The notes under the pieces are model-generated. The model saw only the letters and a program-made list of their open reading frames with translations, was not told where the DNA came from and did no database searches. A program made the position numbers and the translations under genes. Below, piece by piece: positions 34,490 through 44,765 of a DNA stretch of 64,000 bases. Position 1 is the first letter of the stretch, and each line of letters begins with the position of its first letter. The stretch comes from Mytilus trossulus (taxonomy: Eukaryota > Mollusca > Bivalvia > Mytilida > Mytilidae): positions 73,935,727 through 73,999,726 of the forward strand of contig NC_086379.1 in NCBI RefSeq assembly GCF_036588685.1. The letters run 5' to 3'.

Positions 34490-34700
34490 ACTACTATTAC
34501 TTACCTGTGGAATATTAGATTCCACCATACAATTACGACGCAGTTATATTTGTTACCATTTGTCTGAAAATTTTCAATATCTAAAAATAAAACATTTTCA
34601 TTAATGTACAAATGAGGTGAAATAAGGGTTGTCGTTGGCCTAAGGTGACAAGTGGGTTTTATACATACAATGATTACTGATGTAAGCATCATTTAATGGT
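34490..34700 (-). other. Upstream conserved block of the small-gene duplication, possible alternative first exon
   Basis: This stretch aligns with 43300-43490, so the duplication extends well upstream of the TATA box. In this copy the minus strand has a strong donor ATTCCACAG|GTAAGTAA at about 34505. In the other copy the same place reads TTTAG|ATAAGT, which destroys the GT. If used, it would give copy A an extra upstream first exon. Confidence 0.4.
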
Positions 34701-35554
34701 CTAGCAGAACTTCTCCACAAAGCTGTTTAGTGTTGCTATTTATAACAGTACGTCCATCTAGTTTTCAGAATAATTTTGTACCAGGTGTAATGCAGAAAAG
34801 CTGAAAAATAAGGGAGCTCGTCAGTCACTATACTAAAAAAATTCAACATGTTCCGTACGCAAATTTGACGCAAGATTATCTTTCACACATATTTGTACAT
34901 TAACTGAACATATTGTTTTCTATATTCAATAACAGATTCAAGTTTCATACAAGTGACAATTAAAGATAACGAAGAAAAGAGGTGCTTCAACGATTTCAAG
35001 AAAAAGTACCCCAACTATTATGATAAATCGAATAAATTGCTTTGAACATATTAATAAAATAACAGATCAATGACTTTCGAACAGCGGTATACTATTGTTG
35101 CCTTTATTTATAAGTCATTCTTTAGAGGATCAAACGAAATTCTTATACAGCAAGTCATCTTTACTTTGGTATTCCGAAATTATTTCTTTGCATAAAAGAA
35201 ACCTGAAATTATGTGCATGTCATTTAAATTATCTATTTTTAAACGCTATTATCAATGTGTTGTTATTGAATAATACAAGAACTGAGGCGAAAACAAGGTC
35301 ATTAATTGTAAATAAATAATCTATACGTAAGTATTAGTATAGAATAACTTCTAGAAATAAGTACTTTATTTTATTAACTTTGGCGAATCATAGTTTATTA
35401 TTAATTCAGTTAATATATAGTGAGAAATCACTTGATTTGATACTCATCATTTCAACTTGAAGTTTTTTCCCACTGAATGTCTTTATTATTTCATTGCACA
35501 ATCTTTTTTAATTTCTTAGGTTAGTAAATAGTTATCAAAGGTACCAGGATTATT

Positions 35555-35720
35555 ATTTAATACGTCAGTCTTGCGTTTCGTCTATCTTAGTGACGCTCAG
35601 ATCAAAGTATTTAGAAATATATGTTAAAAGTTGAAGAGCATTGAGGACACAAAATTCAAAAACGTTGTGCCAAATACGGCTAAGGTAATATATGCCTGGG
35701 ATAAGAAAACTATGAGTTTT
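35555..35720 (+). repeat. Dispersed repeat R6
   Basis: CTTGCGTTTCGTCTATCTTA, GTTGAAGAGCATTGAGGACA and CCAAATACGGCTAAGGTAAT. A second, longer copy lies in the Helitron at 37.85-38.2 kb. Confidence 0.7.
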
Positions 35721-35762
35721 TCGAATAATTTATAATTTTGCAAACATTTTATTTATATTAAA

Positions 35763-36533
35763 ACTAGAGGCTCTAAAGAGCCTAAGTCGCTCACTTTGGT
35801 GTATTGTGCATATCATAAACGAAGCACACAGATGGATTCACGACAAAATTGTGTTTTGGTGATGATTATGTGTTTGTCTATCTTACTTTGTTGAACATTC
35901 TTGCTGCTTACAATTATATCTATCTATAATGAACTTATGAATCTATCCCAGAAGGTAAAATATTTTGTAAAAATTTACAAAATTTATGAAAATTGTTAAA
36001 AGTTGAATATAAAGGGCAATAACACCTTATGGGGTCAATTGACCATTTTTATCATGTCGACTTATTTGTATGTCTTATTTTACTGTACGTTATTGATGTT
36101 TAAAGCTTTTCTCTATCTATAATCATATCCAAGATAATAACCACAAAACTGCAAACTTTCTTAAAATTACCAATTCAGGGGTTGTCCGATTCATCTAAAA
36201 ATTCCAGGGCGGATAGATCATGTCCTAATAAACTATTCTTGTAAGAATTGCTTTAAATGCTTTAGTTTCAGAGATATAAGCCCGAATCTACTTTGTATCC
36301 CTATGTTCTATTTTTAGTCATGGCGGCCATCTTGGTAAGTTGGCCAGGTCACCGGACACATTTTTAAAACTAGATACCCCAATGATGATTTTGGCCATGT
36401 TTGGTTAAATTGGTTTCAGAGGAGAAGATTTTTGTAAAAGTTGCGACGACAGACGACGACGACAACGACGGGCGACGGACACCAAGTGATGAGAAAAGCT
36501 CACTTGGTCCTTTGGGCCAGGTGAGCTAAAAAT
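35763..36533 (+). repeat. Dispersed repeat R7 (~770 bp)
   Basis: Starts AACTAGAGGCTCTAAAGAGC and ends AGCTCACTTGGTCCTTTGGG then CCAGGTGAGCT. Inner landmarks are AGGGCAATAACACCTTATGG, ATGGCGGCCATCTTGG and a GACGACGACGACAACGACGG tract. A widespread bivalve repeat from memory; class unknown. Confidence 0.75.
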
Positions 36534-37049
36534 GTGACCATACAATTTAACACCGAAGTGCTCACTACTGAGTTAGTGATAGCCTCGTGGACAAAACATC
36601 CACCATCTAAGATATACGACAATTTGGAATAATATTACCTTTTATTTTAAGGTAAATCTTTGAACCAATGAGCATAAGTGTTACTCACTAAAAATGTATC
36701 TCTCATATATTTACATTTACAAACATGGCGTCGAAGCATTGTATATATTAATGAATACTTTCAAACTGTTTTTACAATATTCATCAAATTAGTTGCATGA
36801 TCTCAAATCTATACTATTAAACGAGAAGACCTCATTTTGGGTGTCGCTTCTCTTCCTTCCACAATAAATCAATCATCATGCCTCTGTGTCCTATAGGTAA
36901 CATGCATAGACGCATTTGTCATCTATTCTTATGAGTATTCAGATTGAGTTATTTTGGGAGAAAAACGACAAAAAGGAGTCCGGATATGATTCCGTCATCA
37001 GACTGACTTTTAGTCAAAGATACGAATTCCTGTTTGAAACATGCACAAA

Positions 37050-37590
37050 TACAACCAATCGTATGATAGATAACAAAAATGAAAAATAGATAAGCCAATC
37101 AGAGCGTTCTCCATATCATGGTGTTTAGATCGCAAGAACAACAACTATTATACCTCCTTAGAGAGGACAATCATTTTTCGCGTTTACCTACATGTAAACT
37201 ACGATTATACTACTTTAATATATAGAGACTCTCTGTATTCTGTCCACTTTTTTTTTTAAATGTTTACTATTTAAGGGGTCATACCAGTTGCATTTATATT
37301 AAAAAAAGTAAAACATATGACACAAGTACAATCAATCGTAGAACGTTCTCCATATCATGGTGTTTAGATCGCAAAATCACAACTATTATACTTCCTGAGA
37401 GAGGACAAATATTTTTCGCGTTTATTTACATGTAAACTACGATTATACTACTTTAATATATAGAGCCTCTCTGTATTCTGTCAGGGAATTTCTATGTTAG
37501 TATAGAATGTCCCTATAATTCTGTTTACTGTTTTCTTTATAATGTTTACTATTTAAGGGGTCATACCACTTGCATATATATTGAAATAAA
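37050..37590 (+). repeat. Tandem duplication inside the Helitron
   Basis: Copy 1 (about 37097-37312) and copy 2 (about 37339-37585) both contain GTTCTCCATATCATGGTGTT, TAAACTACGATTATACTACT and ACTATTTAAGGGGTCATACC. Copy 2 has about 45 extra bases after TCTGTATTCTGTC (AGGGAATTTCTATGTTAGTA...). Confidence 0.8.
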
Positions 37591-37690
37591 TACAACATGC
37601 TCAACTTTATCTAAAACTACCTCGACCAAAAACTTTTACCTGAAGTGGGACAGACGGACGAGACGGACGGACGGACGACCGAACAAACGG
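37590..37690 (+). repeat. R2 tail fragment inside the Helitron
   Basis: TCGACCAAAAACTTTTACCT followed by GACGGACGAGACGGACGGAC. Confidence 0.6.
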
Positions 37691-37849
37691 GGATTGATTC
37701 TGACGAGATCCGGGAATATATTTTTCGATTTCGGGATATTAATTTCTTTAAATTATGCATCTCGGGATTTCATGGTTTTAAGCCCGGGATTTCGGGATCA
37801 GGACCCTTCCGATCGACAACCCCTCAAATTAGCCTTAGTCGGTATAAGT

Positions 37850-38200
37850 CATTTATATATGATTCAAATCCTACCATTGGCATGTTAATAAATAAACTCA
37901 TCATAGATATCAGGACTAAATTAAGTATACGCCAGACGCGCTTTTCGTCTACAAAAGACTCATCAGTGACGCTCGAATCCAAAAAAGTTAAAAAGGCCAA
38001 ACAAAGTACGAAGTTGAAGAGCATTGATGACCAAAATTCCTAAAAGTTTTGCCAAATACAGCTAAGGTAATCTATGCCTGAGGTAGAAAAGCCTAAGTAT
38101 TTCAAAAAATTCAAAAATTTGTAAACAGTAAATTTATAAATATAACAATATCAATGGCAATTCATGTCAGCACAAAAAAAAAGGCTCTCAAAAAAAGTAC
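37850..38200 (+). repeat. R6 copy inside the Helitron
   Basis: CGCCAGACGCGCTTTTCGTC, GACTCATCAGTGACGCTCGA, TTGAAGAGCATTGATGACCA, AATCTATGCCTGAGGTAGAA. Confidence 0.75.
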
Positions 38201-38489
38201 TGATGGATTGTCATAGAAGCATATTTTTTTAGACTAATAAATGTATATATATATAAGCAGTTACATTTATTTCATGTTTGAAACGGTGCAAATTTTTAAT
38301 TTGATTTGACTTTTACCAAAAGAAGCATTGTTGCAAATGAGAAGAATTGTGGTCGTAGGCCAGAAGCACGAATATAATTGAATTTAACAGAAAGGATAAA
38401 AATATTGGACTTTGGAAAAAGGGAGATACCTTTTATACATAATATCTTTTACAAAAAACCATCCTACAACATTTCACAAGCTGTATATG

Positions 38490-38515
38490 CCCGCGATTTC
38501 GCGGGTGTGTTCTAG
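38490..38515 (+). mobile_element. Helitron 3' terminal hairpin and CTAG end
   Basis: Stem CCCGCG / CGCGGG with an ATTT loop, spacer TGTGTT, then CTAG at 38512-38515 and T at 38516. This is the classical termination structure of Helitrons. Confidence 0.85.
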
Positions 38516-38696
38516 TTGTATTTAAAACTGAAAAATGTATTAATGCTCAAAATACAACAGACGGCAGTTAAACTGACCAACGCTGCTGTTTGCAAAGAGA
38601 TCTCGACATGATGTAGGTAAAAAAATGCCACAGGATTAACCAACTTCTTTGAAAATCATCACTTACTCGTGTTTATCAAGTTCTACATAAGATAAA

Positions 38697-39280
38697 TGTA
38701 CAGTGAATATGCCACATGTGAAGCAGGATCTCCTTACCCTTCCGGAGCACCTGTGATCACCCTAAGTTTTTGGTTGAGTTCGTGTTGCTTAAGATTTCTA
38801 TGTTGTGTCTTGTGAACTATTATTTGTCTGATTGATTTTTTTATTTTCTAGCCACGGCGTTGTCAGTTTATTTTCGATATATGAGTTTCACTGTCCCTTT
38901 GGTATCTTTTGCCCCTCTCAAATAAACTGTCATGTATCAATTACGCATATTTTTTGGAAAATAATTAATGAATTGGCAAATGAAGATTTGATTATTTTAA
39001 ACCACACTTTAGACTATTTACCAGATTTGTAAAAACATAAGCAACACCACGGGAGTCACATGTGGAGCGGGATGTGCTTACCCTTCCGCAGCATCTTAGA
39101 TAAACCCTAGTTTTAGTGGGATTCGTGTTGTTTAGTCTTTAGTTTTATTTGTTATGTCTTTTTTACCATTATCTGTCTGTTTGTCTTTTTATTTTCACCC
39201 ATGGCGTTGTCAGTTTATTTTCTATCTATGAGTTTGACTCTCCCTCTTGTATATTTCGTCCCTCTTTCAGAAGGCTTTAA
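38697..39280 (+). repeat. Dispersed repeat R9, two tandem copies
   Basis: Copy 1 (about 38697-38930) and copy 2 (about 39035-39275) share CTTACCCTTCCG-AGCA-CT, TTCGTGTTG-TTA, GGCGTTGTCAGTTTATTTTC and ATGAGTTT-ACT-TCCCT. An antisense copy sits at 52.98-53.16 kb. Confidence 0.7.
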
Positions 39281-39621
39281 TTCGTTTTTGAGTGATTTCT
39301 ACACAAATGTGCATTTATCATCAAAGTATTTATTAAGTTATATTTCAGAAATATAAAATCCATATTAATTTTCGATTTCCTGTTAAAGTTTAACGAATCT
39401 AAAATTGTAACACATTCTGGTACATTTTTTTTACCTTTACCATGAAAAGTTTGTTGGTTATCAATGTTTCACCCGTAATCTGAACCGTATGTAATTGTAC
39501 AGATTACACAAGACTTGCATCAATTTGTATTTTTCCAATTTTTAAATATTCCACTGATTATTGTTTTTGTCTGGGAGAACGTATTTTCAAGTTGTTATTT
39601 ATTTGAACTAGCTTTCAGTTA

Positions 39622-40025
39622 ACTCGAATAATTCAAGCCCTTTCCGTGTCCGATTTTCTCCCACACGAGGGCTTGAACTCCTTATGATCATTGGCCGCGT
39701 CGCCTGCTCTCTGTGAGAGAGAGCCAATCGGCGGCGATCAGGATAATGAGTCTGCGCAACTGTCTTGTAATTGTCTTACCGAACACATGTGTTCAATTAA
39801 CACAAATCCGATAATAATTAATTAACATCAATTAACATTAGTTAACATCATTTAACATCAATTAACATCTGGAACTCCTCCTTCCTTAGCTGCCAATTTA
39901 AATCAAAATTCCCATATTGCATAGCGGTGTGAATTTTCCGGTTGACGGTCTTGATCGAGGAAGACGCTCAGGCGTTAATGTAGCCTTCGTAGATCAGCGG
40001 AATATAACGACTGAATTATTCGGGT
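39622..40025. mobile_element. 404-bp element with 14-bp inverted ends and 13-bp target duplication
   Basis: The ends are ACTCGAATAATTCA and TGAATTATTCGGGT, complementary except for one base. They are flanked by identical TAGCTTTCAGTTA at 39609-39621 and 40026-40038. The interior includes a GC-rich hairpin-prone stretch (CTCTCTGTGAGAGAGAG, 39707-39723) and a short array of AATTAACATC-like 10-mers at 39813-39867. No coding frame. A 13-bp duplication with inverted ends does not match the cut-and-paste superfamilies I know. Confidence 0.75.
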
Positions 40026-40130
40026 TAGCTTTCAGTTACTGTATTCCTAACTCGTGTCAGTGTTTTGTCTTTATGTAAGGTACATGGCAATCTAATGGAT
40101 AAATTTCAAGTTTTATCTCACCGCCGGTTT

Positions 40131-40725
40131 AGCACCGTCACGTTGTTACCCCTATGTATACCTAGGGGGTTACTAAATTTCATAGGGATTCATGATGTCA
40201 CGTCTACTACTAATGGTGACGTCGTCTTTTAATGTTTTTCATTGGGTTTTTTTTCTCTACTAAACGCAGCAGGAAAAGTACTACGTGCGATAAATTTGTT
40301 AAACTGTTCACTACTGACCCCCTATGAATCCATAGAGGATGAGTAAAATTCACAGGGGACTCAGCCTAATTTGTATTTTATCAACCCTCATTGGATCCGT
40401 ACGGGGTCAGTATTAAAACCATATAGATTATAATATTGCTCGTTACTGAGCCCATACAGATCCATATAGACTAGTAAAATTTTACATTTTAAAGATTTTA
40501 TTCACCCTCTATGGTCCGTAGGAGGTCAGTAGTGAACCGTAGAACGAATTTATCGCACCGCGGAACATTTCTGAAAATACACAATCGCAAACACAACAAA
40601 ACTAATAATTTACGTCACCATTTACAGAAAACGTGCCTTTATGACACCCCCCCCCCCCCCCGCCCCAAATGGAATTAACTCCCCCTACAGATCCATAGGG
40701 GGTCACTACGTGACGACGTTGAACC
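40131..40725. mobile_element. Palindrome-rich foldback element
   Basis: The outer ends are inverted (CGTCACGTTGTTACCCCTAT at left; ATAGGGGGTCACTACGTGAC at right, allowing gaps). An inner pair is also inverted (GTGCGATAAATTTGTTAAAC at 40285; its counterpart ends at 40558). Between them lie five short palindromic modules of the type ACCCCCTATGAATCCATAG / GATCCATAGGGGGTCA. The element lacks coding frames and contains a C-run of 14 near 40649. Confidence 0.65.
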
Positions 40726-41320
40726 TATCACAACTTGATAATTCCACCTATTCACAAGAGAAGAACTAACAAAGAAATTAACTAGTCAGCTATAAAAGAC
40801 CCGGAAATGACAAAATCATTTTCAACTGTTTAATCTAGTTTGCTCTAGTGTGTTATGAAACCAATGTCCCTTGTCTCATGTTATGTATAACAGAGTGTTT
40901 TTCGTTATGTTCACTTTAACCACAAGATAATACAGTCAAATTAATGAAAGCATTATATAAGTTGATCTGTTGTGACAGTGGTGTTTTTGTTTTGATTACT
41001 GTGGCGCCTCGTAATTTCGAGAATACATGTTAACTCTGTCAAAGACTTTACGTGTCTTTTATGATATGTCTTGTTTTTTATCATTATGACGCACCCATTA
41101 TCGCTCCTCCTGCGAATTCGTTTTACGGGAAATTGATTGGTTCAACTATTGATGATTTTGTCATAACTTTTACTAATATGACAGTTATCTAAACATTGAA
41201 AAACAAATTAAAAACATAGAAATCTAGTAAAAAATCAGCCAAAATATAATATTGAAAACAGACGGTAGAGTAGCCTGAATAAGCACTTGAGCACTAAGAA
41301 CTCATATAAGGGTAAAATAA
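40726..41320. other. Unassigned non-coding DNA
   Basis: No gene or clear repeat. A GACCCGGAAATGACA word near 40800 resembles the R1 interior, so a diverged R1 fragment may be present. Confidence 0.3.
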
Positions 41321-41324
41321 CTTT

Positions 41325-41445
41325 GCATGGCAGTGATGTGTTACACACAGAATAAGGCACATAAGTTAAATTTGGAATAATTTAGTTGATCACAATGTTC
41401 ATACAGCAAATTTCATTGACATATATTAATACATGGTTTAATTAT
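41325..41445 (-). other. Conserved 3' flank of the second small gene
   Basis: Aligns with 32945-33080. It contains the same ACATCACTGCCATGC word (41325-41339, minus strand) and an ATTAAA close after the stop codon. Confidence 0.5.
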
Positions 41446-41631
41446 TCATTGTTTTTCCGATCCCTTATATTCTGGATTGTTTGAATTCTTTTGGTTGGAG
41501 TGGTTGTTCAGGTCTGGCTTAGTCCCGGTTCCAGTGTAACCAGGCTGATGTCCTTCATATTTAGTGCTTGTTGGATTACCCTGGGCAGACTTGTTGTCGT
41601 TACTAGCTTGGCCTTCACCTTTTCCAGACAT
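41446..41631 (-). CDS. Small Asn-rich two-repeat protein, paralogue B (61 aa)
   Basis: Starts MSGKGEGQASNDNKSAQ and ends EYKGSEKQ. It has the same two-repeat layout as paralogue A (NKSAQGNP...YEG and NHSNQKNSNN...YKG), hydrophilic and without a targeting signal. Differences from A over 58 residues are ten substitutions, several conservative (Arg/Lys, Ser/Thr, Asp/Asn). The second repeat is the more divergent and has lost the NP of the motif (NS). The tail is two residues longer. The ATG follows a splice acceptor (TTTCTTTTATAG) by 7 bases. Paired with a TATA promoter and non-coding exon 1 at 43.0-43.13 kb. No family recognised; a stress or matrix role would be guesswork. Confidence 0.85.
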   Translation of the reverse strand: MSGKGEGQASNDNKSAQGNPTSTKYEGHQPGYTGTGTKPDLNNHSNQKNSNNPEYKGSEKQ

Positions 41632-41638
41632 AATACTT

Positions 41639-43013
41639 CTATAAAAGAAAAAGGAGTCATATGTTTTATTAGAGCTCAGCAGAACCGCTTACCCCGAAGT
41701 AAGCATAAAATTCGTTTGTTTTTTCTTCTAAAGGTACGTCATATTAAAGCAATGAGTGCAGCTTCCGACAATCCGCATAACTCAGTCCAATTCAACATAT
41801 AGCAGGGAAATCAAGTCATTCAATAATTTTTCATCGCTAAAACTAAGAATAATTTGTGCGACAAAGTAACACAATCATATTTAATATATGCAGTTAACGT
41901 ATTAATTTTCCAATTATGTTTACCCTTATTATTGTTTTGAACCAAAATTATTTTGGTCTTAATTATTTCCTAACAATCTTAGATTTTTCCATATACAAAT
42001 CATATTTGTATCTAATCAGAAATTGACAAAGGTAAATCTTTATCAAATTTTTGTTCGAGAATATATAAAAAGTTACAACGAAAACAGAACAATGAAACTT
42101 AATCCATTACTAAAGTCACTAAAAAGACGTCTAGACGATTGATAGAATAAAACATAATGTATTAAAATGTTGTATAATTGTATTTCACTAAATTTATACA
42201 TATTATTATAATATATAGATATAGGAAGATGTGGTGTGTATACATATATACAAGCAGCTGATTGCTAACCTGTGCAATCAGTGGAATATTACAGGATGCA
42301 TCAATAAAAGCTAGGTTTCTTGGTTTTCCAATGTAACAAGCATATTTGATGAATAGATATATAATGTTGTTAAAAAAAAATGTTTTGAACCAGAGTCGTG
42401 TTTTGTTAGGATCAGATGTGCAACATTTATTAGTCCATTTTTATTAAATTAATTGAATAATTCACTAATGTATCAGTCAAATGATTAGAATAGGTATAAC
42501 AAAAGAAACTTGATTAAATAGTTTTAAAAAGGAAAAAGGGGACTGACACTTTATAGGAATTATTCTCAAACAATATTTCATACATCATTGTTAATATAAT
42601 GAACTTTTATTTAACCGTCAAACAAGTGAGAGGTTAAGCTAGCTTTATAACCAAGTTTTATCCACCATTTCCTACATAAAAAAAATCCTGAGCCTAGTCA
42701 TGGATGTTGCAGTTGTTGTTCATTCGTTTTATGTGTTTGAACTTGTGTTTGATATTGGCATTTGAAAAGGAACTATCCGTTATGAATTTCTTCACCGTTC
42801 AGTATTTTTGTGATTTTCATTTTTCCCGTCTCTTAAACATGACATCACTAAAAAATACAACAATTTGTGAAATGATAATGTGCAGATAACCAAGGTTAGC
42901 CACGCTATTCAATATCATGTTAAATTCCGAGAGTTTTTTTCATAGATATATATTTTTTTATGGCGAGCTTATTGTGCAAATGATTTTTAAATATATTTTA
43001 CAGTTGTACTTAC
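41639..43013 (-). other. Intron of paralogue B
   Basis: The donor is ATCGG|GTAAGTAC and the acceptor TTTTATAG on the minus strand, giving 1,375 bp. It is longer than the intron of paralogue A partly because it contains the R5 insertion at 42.61-42.85 kb. Confidence 0.7.
42610..42850 (+). repeat. Dispersed repeat R5 inside the intron of paralogue B
   Basis: CAAGTGAGAGGTTAAGCTAG, CATTCGTTTTATGTGTTTGA and CAGTATTTTTGTGATTTTCA. The 61-codon frame at 42704-42889 derives from it. Confidence 0.7.
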
Positions 43014-43100
43014 CCGATTTCTGTTTTCTGGTTGAAAAAATAGTAAGAGATTTCTGTAATCGTTAGTAAGAACGTTAGTGAGCCAACTCGAGCAGTGCGA
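43014..43100 (-). other. Non-coding first exon of paralogue B
   Basis: Defined by the strong donor CGG|GTAAGT and by alignment with exon 1 of paralogue A (shared CTGCGTCGCACTGC, GAGTTGG-TCACT-ACGTTCT and CTCTTACTATTTTTTCAACC). The start is estimated from the TATA box. Confidence 0.65.
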
Positions 43101-43121
43101 CGCAGATCAATCTGTAATCGT

Positions 43122-43129
43122 CTTTTATA
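43122..43129 (-). promoter_or_regulatory. TATA box of paralogue B
   Basis: TATAAAAG on the minus strand. A further ~80 bp upstream aligns with both other copies (for example TAGTACGAC). Confidence 0.7.
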
Positions 43130-43847
43130 GTGGGGTCGTACTATCTTTAAAATGTATGCAGATAACAACATACGGTTGGACCTTAAACATTTCTTTGCAT
43201 CAACTTTGACATATAATCGGTAAGGGAATGATTTAATCAATGTTTTCATTTTCTGAAAATGCATGTTTATTAATATCTAGCAAACAACATGTCAATGACG
43301 GCTTATGCTACAATCACTTATCTAAACTACATTGGATTCTTCTGTACAAATACAACAGTTCTTTTTGTAATCTTTTGGAACGTTCGTCTGAAATTTTGCA
43401 GAAATCTATAAATGAACAATTTTCTTTAATAATAGTTGCACTTGACTAAGTGTAATCGTAGGACTAGCTGGCAAGTGATTTTTTTCATTCATACATAAGC
43501 AGGTAAAAAGGTATGTTTCATCGTAAACAACATATTCTTTTGAAGTCATAAACAGTTGCCATAAATTACATATCTTTTAACTTGTATTTTATTTAAACTT
43601 TGCAACAACATCAGAATCTTTGATGTTGTGAAAATCATATCCCTTTTAAACTCATTAAATGGCAGGTGTCATGCAGAAATTAACAAAAAAAGAGAAACAC
43701 GTTGGCTGTTGTACATTAATTTATTTATTTCCAAAGTATTCCTTTAGTAGATTTGAAAAAAAATAATGGATGATAAAATTATTTTTTCCGCCAAGTTCGT
43801 TCCTTAACTACAGAAATTACAGACGTAAAACTCTGTCGTGTTTGATA

Positions 43848-44297
43848 TGTGAACAAGAATGTGTCCAAAGTACACGGATGCCCAATCGCACTATCCTTTT
43901 TCATGTTCCATGGACCGTGAAATTGGGAAATAATTTAATTTGGCATTTACTTTAGAAAGATTATACTATTAAAGGTACTAAGTTTCAAGTTAATTGGACT
44001 TCAATTTCATCAAAAAATACCTTGACCAAAAGCTTTAAATTGAAACTCCCACTTTCATTTTCTATGTACAGTGGACCGTGAAATTCGGGTCAAAAGTCTA
44101 TTTTGGCTTTGAATTAGACAGATCATATCATAAGCAACAAGTGTACTAAGTTTCAAGTTGATTGGACTTCAACTTCATCAAAAACTACCTTGACCAAAAA
44201 CTTTAACCCTGAACGTACTCACAGACGAACGGACGGAAAGACGAACGGAGCCACATACCAGAAAACATAATGCCCCTCTACTATAGTAGGTGGGCAT
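43848..44297 (+). repeat. Dispersed repeat R2, copy with internal duplication
   Basis: Begins AACAAGAATGTGTCCAAAGT. The block ACTAAGTTTCAAGTT-ATTGGACTTCAA occurs twice (about 43978 and 44148), each preceded by a GTGGACCGTGAAATT word. It ends CAGAAAACATAATGCCCCTC then GTAGGTGGGCATAAA. Confidence 0.75.
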
Positions 44298-44647
44298 AAA
44301 AATATAAAACAGCTGTTCATGAGCTTGGTTTTGGTTATTTTTTTTATGGCATAAAAACTCTTTAAATTAAAAAAACAATGTCTTTGAAACCCCATTTATG
44401 TCAGACTTGAATGATTCGAGGAATATAGCGAAAACAAACAAAGGTTGAATTAAAAGATTCCAGGTCAAGGTATTTAGGCAAATAAATAATCTTATGTAAT
44501 AATTATGTAACAATAATAAACTTTTGTCCTTTTGGTATCTCGTAGGTTATCATCAATTCAGTTTAATCACTATGAGAAATACTATAACTTTATTTTCATC
44601 GTTCCGAACAGGGTGGTTTTTTTTTTTTTGAAGTTTTGTTTAAGAAA

Positions 44648-44765
44648 TAAAGGCACCAGTAGTATACCGGTGTTAAAAAGTCATCAATCGATTAAGAGAA
44701 AACAAATTCGGGTTACTAATTAAAACCGAGTGAAACATATAAGCTATAAGAAAATAAGAATATAC
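44648..44765 (+). repeat. Diverged R4 head
   Basis: AAAGGCACCAGTAGTATACC and CGGGTTACTAATTAAAACCG, homologous to the cleaner R4 copies at 48.06 and 51.32 kb. Confidence 0.6.

Larger units (their letters stand above)
36808..38515 (+). mobile_element. Non-autonomous Helitron (1,708 bp)
   Basis: The 5' end reads TCTATACTATTAAACGAGAA after a host A, fitting the TC / TCTMTAYTA start of Helitrons. The 3' end reads CTAG before a host T and is preceded, 6 bases upstream, by a perfect 6-bp GC hairpin (CCCGCG-ATTT-CGCGGG, 38490-38505). There is no target duplication or inverted terminal repeat, as expected for A^T insertion. It encodes no Rep or helicase. The interior contains a ~260-bp tandem duplication, an R2 fragment and an R6 copy. 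The 132-codon frame at 37645-38043 crosses R2 and R6 and is not a gene. Confidence 0.85.

Noticed and set aside
37645..38043. 132-codon frame in the Helitron
   Set aside because: Translates R2 and R6 repeat sequence; not conserved protein.
43010..43264. 84-codon minus-strand frame over the promoter of paralogue B
   Set aside because: Crosses the TATA box, exon 1 and donor; not conserved in paralogue A.
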